This document shows, piece after piece, positions 35,032-44,428 of a stretch of 64,000 nt of DNA. The DNA lies in NCBI GenBank assembly GCA_045542485.1, contig JAZQLC010000028.1:1-64000 (forward strand), in the 5' to 3' direction. Made by a program: the position numbers and the translations under genes. The notes below the pieces were generated by a model. It searched no databases, was not told the DNA's origin, and saw nothing but the letters and a program-made list of their open reading frames with translations. The first letter of the stretch is position 1; every line of letters begins with the position of its first letter. The stretch is from SIG575 sp045542485 (GTDB taxonomy: Bacteria > Bacillota > Clostridia > Oscillospirales > Acutalibacteraceae).

Positions 35032-36582
35032 ATGTTGGTAAAAATTTCATTACTTGTCGTCTTTGTTGCAATTATGGTAAGCGTCGGACTTTACTGTAAC
35101 CGCAAGGTAAAAGATGTCAGTGGTTTCGTTCTCGGTGGCAGAAATGCAGGTCCGTGGATTACTGCATTCAGTTACGGAACATCATATTTTTCTGCAGTTA
35201 TCTTTATCGGATACGCAGGACAGTTCGGATGGAAATACGGTCTTGCCGCTACATGGATTGGTATCGGCAACGCACTGATAGGCTCCCTCTTTGCGTGGAG
35301 TGCACTGGGCAGAAGAACAAGAGTAATGACACAGCATCTGCAGAGCAAAACAATGCCTGAATTTTTCGGCATCCGTTTTGAAAGTAAAGCTCTGAAGATT
35401 TTCGCATCAGTTCTTGTGTTCGTTTTCCTTATTCCTTACACAGCATCACTTTTCAACGGCCTTTCAAGACTTTTCGGTATGGCATTCAACATTGATTATA
35501 CCTACTGCGTTATTGCTATGGCTGTGCTTACAGGCATTTATGTTGTGGCAGGAGGATATATGGCAGCTGCAATCAACGACCTGATTCAGGGTATCATAAT
35601 GCTTTTCGGCATTGTTGCAGTAATTGTGGCAGTTTTAAAAACACAGGGCGGTTTCACAAGTGCAGTTGAGGCTCTCTCAATGATTCCTGCAGAAAATTCA
35701 TCACAGCAGGGAGTATTCACTTCGTTCTTCGGACCCGATTTGTTTAATCTGGTAGGTGTTGTCCTGCTGACTTCTCTCGGAACATTGGGTCTTCCTCAGA
35801 TGATCGGCAAATTCTATGCAATCAAGGATGAAAAATCAATCAAAACAGGTACTATCGTTTCCACTGTTTTCGCACTTGTCGTAGCAGGTGGCTGTTATTT
35901 CCTCGGTGGATTCGGAAGACTCTTCGGGGACAGAGCCGAATACGCTGCAGACGGCTCGGTAATTTATGACAGTATTGTTCCCGAAATGCTCCGTGATCTG
36001 CCTGATATTCTGATGGGAATTGTTGTGATTCTCGTGCTTTCGGCATCAATGTCAACACTCTCTTCACTTGTTCTCACATCAAGTTCAACAATTACTCTTG
36101 ATTTTATTTCATCACTTCGCAAAAAAGACTTGAAAGAAAAGTCAAAATTGTCTATAATGAGAGTGTTTGTTGCAGTGTTTATTATTATATCTGCAGTAAT
36201 TGCCATTATTCAGGCAAAATCATCCGTAACATTCATCGCACAGCTTATGGGCATTTCCTGGGGTGCACTTGCAGGAGCTTTCCTTGCACCGTTCTTCCTG
36301 GGACTTTATTGGAAAAAAGTTACCAAAGCTGCAGTGTGCGCAAACTTTATTGTAGGTGCCGGTATTATGGTGCTCAATATGACAGCGAAAAGTATTTTTC
36401 CCGCATTTTTACAATCACCTCTTAACGCAGGTGTGTTTGCGATGCTTCTCGGCTTTGTTGTAGTGCCTGTTGTAAGCCTTCTTACACAGAAATCGCTGAG
36501 CAAAGAAAAAGTTGACGGAATGTTTGCTTGTTATGATAAGGATGTAAAAGTAAAAACCAAGCATATGCTTGAACAAAAATAA
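35032..36582 (+). CDS. Sodium:solute symporter (SSS family)
   Basis: I start at ATG 35032 (516 residues), 9 bases after GGAG; the ATGs at 34975 and 35023 lack a spaced site. About 13 membrane segments run from residue 5 to 500. GRNAGPWITAFSYGTSYFSAVIFIGY and a SASMSTLSSLVLTSSS Na-site helix are SSS features. It imports a small solute with sodium. Fourteen bases separate its stop from the aryl-CoA ligase start, so it probably moves an aromatic acid or related compound. The specificity is inferred from context. Confidence 0.88.
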   Translation: MLVKISLLVVFVAIMVSVGLYCNRKVKDVSGFVLGGRNAGPWITAFSYGTSYFSAVIFIGYAGQFGWKYGLAATWIGIGNALIGSLFAWSALGRRTRVMTQHLQSKTMPEFFGIRFESKALKIFASVLVFVFLIPYTASLFNGLSRLFGMAFNIDYTYCVIAMAVLTGIYVVAGGYMAAAINDLIQGIIMLFGIVAVIVAVLKTQGGFTSAVEALSMIPAENSSQQGVFTSFFGPDLFNLVGVVLLTSLGTLGLPQMIGKFYAIKDEKSIKTGTIVSTVFALVVAGGCYFLGGFGRLFGDRAEYAADGSVIYDSIVPEMLRDLPDILMGIVVILVLSASMSTLSSLVLTSSSTITLDFISSLRKKDLKEKSKLSIMRVFVAVFIIISAVIAIIQAKSSVTFIAQLMGISWGALAGAFLAPFFLGLYWKKVTKAAVCANFIVGAGIMVLNMTAKSIFPAFLQSPLNAGVFAMLLGFVVVPVVSLLTQKSLSKEKVDGMFACYDKDVKVKTKHMLEQK

Positions 36583-36595
36583 AGGAAAACAGATA

Positions 36596-37909
36596 ATGGA
36601 AACAAACTTTTTTCAGAAAGACATCGAAACGATGTCAAGAAAACAAATCGATGAGCTTCAGCTCGAAAGATTGAAGTGGATAGTTGATTACAGTATCAGA
36701 AATGTACCTTTCTATGCTGAAAGACTCGGTAAAGCAGGTGTGACTGCAGAAAAAATCAAGAGCCTTTCTGACATACAGTACATACCTTTCACAACAAAGG
36801 ATGATATAAGAGACAACTACCCCTATGGACTTTTCGGCGCAAAGATGAAGGATATCGTAAGAATCCACGCATCAAGCGGCACAACGGGAAAACCCACTGT
36901 TGTTGGCTATACGAAAAACGATATCAACAACTGGAGCGACTGTGTTGCCCGTCTTTCGGCAGCAGTAGGCGTCACAGACGAGGATGTAGCGCAGATTTCT
37001 TTCGGCTACGGTCTTTTCACGGGTGCTCTCGGTCTTCATTACGGTCTTGAAAAATTAGGCTGTGCAGTTATCCCCGTATCAAGCGGTAACACAGAGAAAC
37101 AGGCTATGCTTCTCAAGGATTTTGGCACAACAGTTTTAATCAGTACACCGTCATACGCTATGTATATGAGCGAGGTGGCTCATGATATGGGCATCACCAA
37201 CGATGAGCTTAAGCTGAGAATCGGTCTCTTCGGCTCAGAGGGATGCACAATGGAGCTTCGTGATAAAATCGAAAAAGGCTTCGGACTTTTCTCAACAGAT
37301 AACTACGGTATGAGTGAGCTTATGGGTCCCGGCGTATCAGGTGAATGCGTTGAAAGAGACGGACTTCACTTTGCCGAAGACCACTTCCTCCCCGAAATCA
37401 TCAACAGTAAGACAGGTGAGAAATTGGGCGCAGGTGAAGAGGGTGAGCTTGTTGTAACAACGCTCACAAAGGAAGGTATCCCTATGCTTCGTTACAGAAC
37501 AAAGGATATCTCAAAGCTCAACTACGATACCTGTAAGTGCGGAAGAACTCACTGCAGAATGGAGAAGGTGGGCGGCAGAGCAGACGATATGCTTAAAATC
37601 AGAGGCGTTAATGTGTTCCCCTCACAGATTGAAAGTGTTCTCGCTAAGATTGACGGTATTTCACCTCACTATGAGCTTGTTCTTACAAGAAAGAATTATA
37701 CAGACTATCTTGAAGTTAAGATTGAAATTAACGATATCTCTCTTCTTGAAAATTACGGAAAACTTGAAGAGCTTAGAAATCACGCAGTTGCAAAGCTTAA
37801 GACAGTGCTGGGAATCAGTGCAAAGGTTTCACTTGTTGCACCCCGTTCACTGAAGAGATATGAAGGTAAAGCAAGAAGAATCGTGGATAAAAGAAATGAG
37901 GAACAGTAA
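36596..37909 (+). CDS. paaK: Phenylacetate-CoA ligase family protein (first copy)
   Basis: I chose ATG 36596 (437 residues), 8 bases after AAAGGAA. The AMP-binding P-loop is HASSGTTGKPTVVGYT, with further motifs SYAMYMSE, DNYGMSELMGPG, LRYRTKD and RGVNVFPSQIE. The enzyme makes aryl-acetyl-CoA from an aryl acetate, ATP and CoA. It is directly followed by iorA. In anaerobes and methanogens PaaK-like ligases with indolepyruvate ferredoxin oxidoreductase interconvert aryl acetates and aryl pyruvates, which fits here. Confidence 0.93.
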   Translation: METNFFQKDIETMSRKQIDELQLERLKWIVDYSIRNVPFYAERLGKAGVTAEKIKSLSDIQYIPFTTKDDIRDNYPYGLFGAKMKDIVRIHASSGTTGKPTVVGYTKNDINNWSDCVARLSAAVGVTDEDVAQISFGYGLFTGALGLHYGLEKLGCAVIPVSSGNTEKQAMLLKDFGTTVLISTPSYAMYMSEVAHDMGITNDELKLRIGLFGSEGCTMELRDKIEKGFGLFSTDNYGMSELMGPGVSGECVERDGLHFAEDHFLPEIINSKTGEKLGAGEEGELVVTTLTKEGIPMLRYRTKDISKLNYDTCKCGRTHCRMEKVGGRADDMLKIRGVNVFPSQIESVLAKIDGISPHYELVLTRKNYTDYLEVKIEINDISLLENYGKLEELRNHAVAKLKTVLGISAKVSLVAPRSLKRYEGKARRIVDKRNEEQ

Positions 37910-39646
37910 TTGAAAGAGATAATGATAGGCAACGCTGCAGTTGCCAGAGGACTTTATGAAGCGGGTGTTGGTGTAGTTTCAAGTTATCCCGGTACACCCA
38001 GTACTGAAATCACTGAATTCGCAAGTGAATATAACGAAATTTATTGTGAATGGGCACCTAATGAGAAAGTTGCTATGGAGGTTGCTTTCGGTGCATCTCT
38101 CGGCGGAAAGAGAAGTGCTTGTGCTATGAAGCACGTAGGTCTCAATGTTGCTGCAGACCCTCTTTTCACAATGTCATACACAGGTGTTAACGGCGGTCTT
38201 GTAATCTGCGTTGCAGACGACCCCGGTATGCACTCATCACAGAATGAGCAGGATTCACGCCACTATGCGATTGCATCAAAGGTGCCTATGCTTGAACCTG
38301 CTGATTCAAAGGAAAGTCTCGAATTCACTAAGAGAGCATTTGAGCTTTCCGAAAAATATGACACTCCCGTAATCCTCCGTATGTGTACAAGAATTGCTCA
38401 TTCTCAGAGCATTGTTGAAACATCAGAGAGAACAGAAGTTCCTCAGAAGGAATACGAAAAGAATATCGGCAAATATGTTATGATGCCCGGAAATGCAAAG
38501 AAGCGTCATCCCTTTGTTGAAGAGAGAACAGAACTTCTCCGCACAGAAGTTTCTGAAAGCGACGAATTCAACAGAATCGAAATGGGCGGCACAGACCTTG
38601 GTATTATCACATCAGGCGCATCATATCAGTATGTAAAAGAAATCTTCGGCGAAGAAGTCAGCGTTCTCAAAATCGGTATGGTACATCCCTTACCCATTGA
38701 GAAAATCAAGGAATTTGCATCAAAGGTAAAGAGACTTGTAGTTATCGAAGAGCTTGACGGCATCATCGAAACACACTGCAAGAATAACGGTATTCAGGTT
38801 GAGGGTAAAGAACTTTTCACAAATATCGGTGAGTATTCGCAGAAAACAATTTCTGCAGTTCTCGGCCTTGAAAAGAAAGAAAGTATCACAACAGATACTG
38901 CTCTTCCCATCCGTCCTCCCGTAATGTGTGCAGGTTGTCCCCACAGAGGTATGTTCTACACTCTTTCACAGAACAAAGTCACTGTAAGCGGTGACATCGG
39001 CTGTTACACTCTCGGTGCACAGCTTCCTCTGGGTGCTATTGACACAACACTCTGTATGGGTGCATCAATCTCAGGTCTCCACGGCTTCAATAAGGCTATG
39101 GGTGAAAAGGGTGAGAAGAAGTCAGTTGCAGTTATCGGCGACTCAACCTTTATGCATTCAGGTATGACAGGTCTTGTAAATATTGCTTACAATGCATCAA
39201 ACTCAACAGTTATCATTCTTGATAACTCAATCACAGGTATGACAGGTCATCAGCAGAATCCCACAACAGGCTACAACATCAAGGGAGACCCTGCATCAAA
39301 AATCAATCTTGAAGATTTCTGTCGTGCAATCGGCATTAAGAGAGTAAGAGTTGTTGACCCCTACAATCTTCTCGAGTGCGACAAGGTTCTCAAGGAAGAG
39401 CTTGAAGCTGAAGAGCCTTCAGTTATTATTTCAAGAAGACCTTGTGTGCTTCTTAAATATGTCAAACCCAAGAAACCCGTAGTGGTTAATACAGATAAAT
39501 GTAAGGGCTGTAAGAAGTGTATGAAGCTTGGCTGCCCTGCAATCAGTATGGATAACAAAAAAGCTCGTATCGACGCAACACTCTGCGTAGGATGCGGCGT
39601 TTGTGAACAGCTTTGCGCATTTGACGCAATAGAAGGGGAGGAGTGA
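37910..39646 (+). CDS. iorA: Indolepyruvate ferredoxin oxidoreductase, alpha subunit
   Basis: TTG start at 37910, right after the ligase stop, with GAGGAA upstream; the N-terminus KEIMIGNAAVARGLYEAG fits the family. The 578-residue protein has the N-terminal pyrimidine-binding part (SSYPGTPSTEI), a TPP-binding part with GDSTFMHSGMTGLVN and DNSITGMTGHQ, and two 4Fe-4S motifs at the end (CKGCKKCMKLGCP and CVGCGVCEQLC). With IorB it converts aryl pyruvates to aryl-acetyl-CoA reversibly, using ferredoxin. Confidence 0.96.
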   Translation: MKEIMIGNAAVARGLYEAGVGVVSSYPGTPSTEITEFASEYNEIYCEWAPNEKVAMEVAFGASLGGKRSACAMKHVGLNVAADPLFTMSYTGVNGGLVICVADDPGMHSSQNEQDSRHYAIASKVPMLEPADSKESLEFTKRAFELSEKYDTPVILRMCTRIAHSQSIVETSERTEVPQKEYEKNIGKYVMMPGNAKKRHPFVEERTELLRTEVSESDEFNRIEMGGTDLGIITSGASYQYVKEIFGEEVSVLKIGMVHPLPIEKIKEFASKVKRLVVIEELDGIIETHCKNNGIQVEGKELFTNIGEYSQKTISAVLGLEKKESITTDTALPIRPPVMCAGCPHRGMFYTLSQNKVTVSGDIGCYTLGAQLPLGAIDTTLCMGASISGLHGFNKAMGEKGEKKSVAVIGDSTFMHSGMTGLVNIAYNASNSTVIILDNSITGMTGHQQNPTTGYNIKGDPASKINLEDFCRAIGIKRVRVVDPYNLLECDKVLKEELEAEEPSVIISRRPCVLLKYVKPKKPVVVNTDKCKGCKKCMKLGCPAISMDNKKARIDATLCVGCGVCEQLCAFDAIEGEE

Positions 39647-39651
39647 TTCAG

Positions 39652-40224
39652 ATGGAAACAAAAAGCATTATGATTGTCGGCGTGGGCGGACAGGGTTCAC
39701 TTCTCGCAAGTAAACTTCTCGGCAGAGTTCTTATGAACGAGGGATACGATGTTAAGGTGTCTGAGGTTCACGGTATGAGTCAGCGTGGCGGCTCTGTTGT
39801 GACTTATGTCAGATTCGGCGAAAAGGTTTACTCACCCATCATCGAAGAGGGTGAAGCTGATTTCGTAATTTCCTTTGAAAAGCTTGAAGGTGCAAGATGG
39901 GCTCACTGTCTCAAAAAAGGCGGAAAGCTTATTGTAAACACTCAGCAGATTGACCCTATGCCCGTTATTATCGGTGCAGCAGAATATCCCGAAAACATTC
40001 TTGAAGAGCTTACAGCGAAAGGTCTTGATATCGATGCTCTCGATGCTCTTTCTCTCGCAGAAGAAGCAGGTTCATCAAAGGCAGTTAATGTTGTGCTTAT
40101 GGGCAGACTTGCAAAATATTTCCACATTGACTACTCAAAGTGGGAAAAAGCACTTGAAGAAACAGTAAAACCCAAGTTCATTGAGCTTAACAAAAAGGCA
40201 CTGAGCCTTGGTTATAGCTATTAA
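39652..40224 (+). CDS. iorB: Indolepyruvate ferredoxin oxidoreductase, beta subunit
   Basis: Start at ATG 39652 (190 residues), 8 bases after GGGGAGGAG. IMIVGVGGQGSLLASKLLG is the gamma-domain glycine motif of 2-oxoacid:ferredoxin oxidoreductases, and SEVHGMSQRGGSV is the conserved loop. It forms the second subunit with IorA, whose stop lies 5 bases before. Confidence 0.95.
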   Translation: METKSIMIVGVGGQGSLLASKLLGRVLMNEGYDVKVSEVHGMSQRGGSVVTYVRFGEKVYSPIIEEGEADFVISFEKLEGARWAHCLKKGGKLIVNTQQIDPMPVIIGAAEYPENILEELTAKGLDIDALDALSLAEEAGSSKAVNVVLMGRLAKYFHIDYSKWEKALEETVKPKFIELNKKALSLGYSY

Positions 40225-40256
40225 TTTTTAATCAAAAGAAAAGAGATGACAGGCAA

Positions 40257-41555
40257 ATGAAGTATTGGCAGGAAGAAATTGAAACTGCCTCCCGTGAGCA
40301 AATCACAGAATGGCAGAGCGAACGCCTTGTAAACACAGTAAAAAGAGTTTACGAAAAAGTTCCCTATTACAGAGCAAAAATGGAAGAAGCAGGAGTAACA
40401 CCTGAAGACATCAAATCTATTGACGATTTGAGAAAGCTTCCCTTTACCTGCAAACAGGATCTGAGAGATACATATCCCTACGGCCTTTTTGCATGTGATA
40501 TGGATGAGGTTGTAAGAGTTCATGCATCAAGCGGCACAACAGGTAAGCAGATTGTTGTAGGTTATACAAAGAAAGACCTTGAAATCTGGGATGATGTGTG
40601 TGCTCGTCAGCTTGTAGCAGTAGGTGCAGATAAATCATCAAAAATCCATGTATCATACGGCTACGGACTTTTTACAGGCGGTTTCGGATTCCACGGCGGT
40701 GCTACAAGACTCGGAGCTATGGCAATCCCTGTTTCAAGCGGTAACACAGCAAGACAGATTACAATTCTTCAGGACTTCGGCTCAGATGTTCTTTGCTGTA
40801 CACCTTCATATGCAATGTACATCGCAGAAACAATGGAAAAAATGGGCGTTGATACATCATCGCTTCCTCTTAAGGCAGGTATCTTCGGCGCAGAGCCCTG
40901 GACACAGGAAATGAGACTCCAGCTTGAAGAAAAGCTTGGCATCAAGGCTTATGACGTTTACGGTCTTACAGAAATTATGGGACCCGGTGTTGCTTACGAA
41001 TGTTCTGAGCAGACCGGTATGCATGTAAACGAAGACCATTTCATCATCGAGGCACTTGACCCCGACACAGGACTTCCCGTACCTGACGGTGAACCCGGTG
41101 AAATCGTATTCTCATGCATCACAAAGGAAGCATTCCCCATTCTCCGTTACAGAACAAGAGACATCGCAGTGCTTTCACATGAAAAATGTTCATGTGGCAG
41201 AACTTTTGTTAAAATGTCAAAACCCATGGGCAGAACAGACGATATGCTTATTATCAGAGGTGTTAACGTATTCCCCTCACAGATTGAAACAGTTCTTCTC
41301 AATATGGGTTATGCACCTAACTATCAGATTGTTGTTGAAAGACACAATAACCTTGATACAATAGAGGTTCAGGTAGAAATGTCAGACAAGATGTTCTCTG
41401 ACACAATTACAGAAATTTCAAAAGCAGAACACGCAATTGAAGAGGGTCTCAAATCACTTCTCGGTGTTGCTGCTGATGTTAAGCTTGTCGCTCCTAACAC
41501 AATTGCCCGTTCAGAAGGAAAGGCAAAGCGTGTTATCGATAACAGAAAGAAATAA
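40257..41555 (+). CDS. paaK: Phenylacetate-CoA ligase family protein (second copy)
   Basis: This 432-residue ligase is a paralogue of the gene at 36596, with HASSGTTGKQIVVGYT, SYAMYIAE, DVYGLTEIMGPG, LRYRTRD and RGVNVFPSQIE. The two copies flank iorAB, which suggests different aryl acetates, such as phenyl- versus indole- or hydroxyphenylacetate. AAAAGAGATG lies upstream. It ends 13 bases before the ACT gene. Confidence 0.93.
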   Translation: MKYWQEEIETASREQITEWQSERLVNTVKRVYEKVPYYRAKMEEAGVTPEDIKSIDDLRKLPFTCKQDLRDTYPYGLFACDMDEVVRVHASSGTTGKQIVVGYTKKDLEIWDDVCARQLVAVGADKSSKIHVSYGYGLFTGGFGFHGGATRLGAMAIPVSSGNTARQITILQDFGSDVLCCTPSYAMYIAETMEKMGVDTSSLPLKAGIFGAEPWTQEMRLQLEEKLGIKAYDVYGLTEIMGPGVAYECSEQTGMHVNEDHFIIEALDPDTGLPVPDGEPGEIVFSCITKEAFPILRYRTRDIAVLSHEKCSCGRTFVKMSKPMGRTDDMLIIRGVNVFPSQIETVLLNMGYAPNYQIVVERHNNLDTIEVQVEMSDKMFSDTITEISKAEHAIEEGLKSLLGVAADVKLVAPNTIARSEGKAKRVIDNRKK

Positions 41556-41568
41556 GGAGGAAAGACTC

Positions 41569-42000
41569 ATGACTATTAATCAGTTGTCAATTTTCGTTGA
41601 AAACAAAGCAGGTGCCCTCGGCGAAATCACTCACATTCTGGCTCAGGAAAACATCGACATCCGCGCTATGTCTATTGCAGACACAAAGGATTTCGGTATT
41701 CTCCGCCTTATCGTAAGTGATGAAGAGAAAGCAAAGAAAGCTCTCAAAGAAAACGATTGCATCGTGTCAATCACAGAGGTTGTGGGTGTCGCAATTACTG
41801 ACGAGCCGGGAAGCCTTTCAAGAGTTATGGAGCTTCTCTATACAAACGGAATCAATGTTGAGTATATGTATGCTTTCATCACTATTTCAAAGCAGTATGC
41901 TTATGTTGTTGTGCGTGTTGAGGACAATAACAAGGCAATGAAAATCCTTGAAACAAACGGCGTTAAGCTTGTCAGCAAGGACGACATAAAGAATCTTTAA
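41569..42000 (+). CDS. Double ACT-domain regulatory protein
   Basis: Start at ATG 41569 (143 residues), after AAGGAGGAAAG. Two ACT domains are visible: TINQLSIFVENKAGALGEIT (residues 2-21) and VVGVAITDEPGSLSRVMELL (about 72-91). ACT pairs bind small ligands, usually amino acids. This stand-alone type is regularly found after paaK genes in anaerobes and may sense an aromatic amino acid or modulate the ligase. The gene closes the operon at a terminator. Confidence 0.9.
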   Translation: MTINQLSIFVENKAGALGEITHILAQENIDIRAMSIADTKDFGILRLIVSDEEKAKKALKENDCIVSITEVVGVAITDEPGSLSRVMELLYTNGINVEYMYAFITISKQYAYVVVRVEDNNKAMKILETNGVKLVSKDDIKNL

Positions 42001-42009
42001 TTTCATCAG

Positions 42010-42041
42010 AAACCTTCGGCATACCCTTGTCGGAGGTTTTG
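42010..42041 (+). terminator. Terminator of the aryl-CoA operon
   Basis: AAACCTTCGGCA (42010-42021) pairs with TGTCGGAGGTTT (42028-42039) around a 6-base loop; a short U tract follows. Confidence 0.83.
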
Positions 42042-42072
42042 TCACAATTTATCGGCCTGAGGAGGATTGTTT

Positions 42073-43512
42073 ATGAAAAAGATAATTTCCGTATTACTGG
42101 CACTTTTAATTGCCTTTACGCTTTCAGCGTCTGTTTACGGCACATCTGCCAAGGATGCGAGAATACCCACAATTGTTGTTTCGGGTATGAATTTTACGGG
42201 TCTTGTAATTGACCAGGGAGAAGAGACAGAACGGAATATTTTAGGTGAAATCAAAGTGGGAGAGATTGTTTTTACTCTTCTCGGCGGAGTTCTTAAAACG
42301 GCTCTCACAATGAATGTAAATGCACTGACCTCGTCAATTTTTGATTATGCATCAGGAATTCTCCAGGGTTACTCCTGCGATGAAAACGGTGATTCTGTCT
42401 ATGATGTTTCACCTGACAAGGTTTATCCTCTTGCAGTTGAAAACTACTCAAACCTTGCTTTTGCAGATGATGATTCATCTGCTGAAAAGGGCGTTATAAA
42501 AAGCTGTATTGAGGCTTTTGGCGCAGACAGAACTTACTTTTATTATTATGACTGGCGTCTTGATCCCTTTGATAACGCAGACGGTCTGAACGAACTTGCA
42601 GAAAAGGCTATGGCTGACGCAAATTCAGACAAAATCAACATTATCTGTTGCAGTATGGGTGGCGTTGAAACTCTTGCGTATATGACAGAATACGGCACAG
42701 ACCGGATAAATTCCTGCGTATTCCTCTGTTCAACAGTAAACGGTGCATATGTTGTCAGCGATATTCTCAACGGAAAAATCAAGCTGACGGCAAATTCTGC
42801 GCTCAACTTCCTTACAGACCTTGCAGGAGAGGACCTTGAAACTCTTATGCTTGTTCTTCGATATTCGGGAATCGGTTACCTTGTGGGCGGTCTGGCAGGA
42901 CTTCTCGTTGACAGCCTTAAAGACGGCGCCTTTGAAGAAGTTCTCAAACCCAATTTTGCATCAATGCCTGTTCTGTGGGCACTTGTTCTTCCCGATGAAT
43001 ACGAAAGCGCAAAGAATTTCTGTTTTGAGGGTGAAGAGGGCAAATATGCAAAGCTTCTTGAAAAAGCAGAAAAGCTTCAGGAAATGATGAGAAACCGTGA
43101 CGCGATGCTTGATAACGCAGTCAAAAACGGTATGAAGATAGCATATGTTTCAAACTATAACTCACCCTGCGTACCCGTTTACGAAAGGTCAGAGACACAG
43201 GGCGACGGCGTTCTTGAAACGGCACTTATGGCAGGCGGCGCAACAGTTTCCGATATTGGCAAAACGCTTGATGTAGAGCCCGGAAAATACATTTCACCTG
43301 ACAAAATCATTGACGCATCAACCTGCACATACCCTGATTACACCTGGTTTGTAAAGGATGCGCCCCATATTGCCTGTCGATATGATTCAACATACAGTGA
43401 TTTTATAATTTTCCTTTTAACCAGCGAAAAGCAGCCGACGATTGCAGATAATCCGCTTTATCCTCAGTTTATGTATGCGGACGAGGTGCAGAATGTCTAT
43501 GCATTTGAATAA
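42073..43512 (+). CDS. Exported LCAT/lipase-like alpha/beta hydrolase
   Basis: I chose ATG 42073 (479 residues), 7 bases after GGAGG. The signal peptide spans about residues 1-26 (MKKIISVLLALLIAF...). PTIVVSGMNFTG is the first strand of the hydrolase fold, and IICCSMGGVET has the nucleophile elbow (S-x-G-G) near residue 195. A lid-like helical insert follows, with DYTWFVKDAPH near 425 as a probable histidine region. It resembles phosphatidylcholine-sterol acyltransferase-like lipases. It overlaps the PI-PLC gene by 20 bases, hinting at lipid or glycolipid turnover. Confidence 0.78.
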   Translation: MKKIISVLLALLIAFTLSASVYGTSAKDARIPTIVVSGMNFTGLVIDQGEETERNILGEIKVGEIVFTLLGGVLKTALTMNVNALTSSIFDYASGILQGYSCDENGDSVYDVSPDKVYPLAVENYSNLAFADDDSSAEKGVIKSCIEAFGADRTYFYYYDWRLDPFDNADGLNELAEKAMADANSDKINIICCSMGGVETLAYMTEYGTDRINSCVFLCSTVNGAYVVSDILNGKIKLTANSALNFLTDLAGEDLETLMLVLRYSGIGYLVGGLAGLLVDSLKDGAFEEVLKPNFASMPVLWALVLPDEYESAKNFCFEGEEGKYAKLLEKAEKLQEMMRNRDAMLDNAVKNGMKIAYVSNYNSPCVPVYERSETQGDGVLETALMAGGATVSDIGKTLDVEPGKYISPDKIIDASTCTYPDYTWFVKDAPHIACRYDSTYSDFIIFLLTSEKQPTIADNPLYPQFMYADEVQNVYAFE

Positions 43513-44347
43513 TTGGATGAAAGATGTGGGAGATGAAACGTCTCTCAAGGATATCAACATCCCCGGCACACACGACAGCGCCACACAGTTTTGTCAGTTT
43601 TCTCTTTTTTCTTCTTGTCAGAAAAAGAGTATAAAGGATTTGCTGACAGTGGGCGTGAGAGCATTGGATATCCGTGTTGATGAAAGCCTGAATCTTGTCC
43701 ACGCTTTCTGTAAAAGCAGAGAAAGTCTTTTTGGCAGAACGCTTACACTCCGTAAGGTTATCGGCGATATTCTTGGTTTTCTTTCGGAAAATCCTACGGA
43801 AACAGTTATAATGCTTTTCAAAATGGATAACGGAAGCGACAGCAGAAAATGTTTCAGACTTTTCTATGAAAACTTCATTCTTCCGAATCCTGAAAAGTGG
43901 TGTCTTAAAGAAAGTTTCCCCACAATGGGAGAGGCGAGAGGTAAGATTATTCTTATAAGAAGAACTTCTTCCGATTATGAAAAGTCAGGCATCGACTTCA
44001 CATCAATGCCCGACCACGGAAACAAAAAAGAGTTTGATTCTTCTGCTTTTTCTCCTGACGGTAAAACCGTATGCAGAGTTCAGGACAGATATAATCTCCG
44101 AAGAAAAATCAAATGGGAAAAGTCTGTAAATCCCCTTCTCGAAGAGAGCGAAAAGCACAGAGACAGTTTTATTGTAAATTATCTGTCTACCGCAGGTTTC
44201 CCGTTTATACCGCGGTTCAATTCAGCGTACATAAACAGAAAATTCCTTTCGTTTCCGCTTGAAAAGGGCAATCACTACGGACTTCTGATGTTGGATTTTG
44301 CAGATAAAAAAATCACGGAAAAGGTAATTTTCTCAAACAATTTGTGA
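43493..44347 (+). CDS. Phosphatidylinositol-specific phospholipase C, X-domain protein
   Basis: Start at ATG 43493 (284 residues) after GAGGTG; ATG 43499 is an equally possible start. INIPGTHDSAT carries the first catalytic His, and RALDIRVDESLNLVHAF the second (pattern DxR...lvHG). A later GKIILIRR strand and the GLLMLDFAD strand fit the distorted TIM barrel. Bacterial PI-PLCs cleave phosphatidylinositol and sometimes GPI anchors. No signal peptide is seen, so it may act in the cytosol or leave by another route. Coupled to the lipase-like gene. Confidence 0.85.
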   Translation: MSMHLNNWMKDVGDETSLKDINIPGTHDSATQFCQFSLFSSCQKKSIKDLLTVGVRALDIRVDESLNLVHAFCKSRESLFGRTLTLRKVIGDILGFLSENPTETVIMLFKMDNGSDSRKCFRLFYENFILPNPEKWCLKESFPTMGEARGKIILIRRTSSDYEKSGIDFTSMPDHGNKKEFDSSAFSPDGKTVCRVQDRYNLRRKIKWEKSVNPLLEESEKHRDSFIVNYLSTAGFPFIPRFNSAYINRKFLSFPLEKGNHYGLLMLDFADKKITEKVIFSNNL

Positions 44348-44359
44348 TGAATAAAAATT

Positions 44360-44400
44360 ATGCAGGGTAGCACTGAGCGCTACCCTGCATTTTTTGTGGA
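44360..44400. terminator. Bidirectional terminator
   Basis: A perfect 12-bp stem (44360-44371 and 44379-44390) with a 7-base loop and a six-T tail, between convergent genes. Confidence 0.93.
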
Positions 44401-44428
44401 ATGGATTTTAATGAAAATAAGCCGGAAA

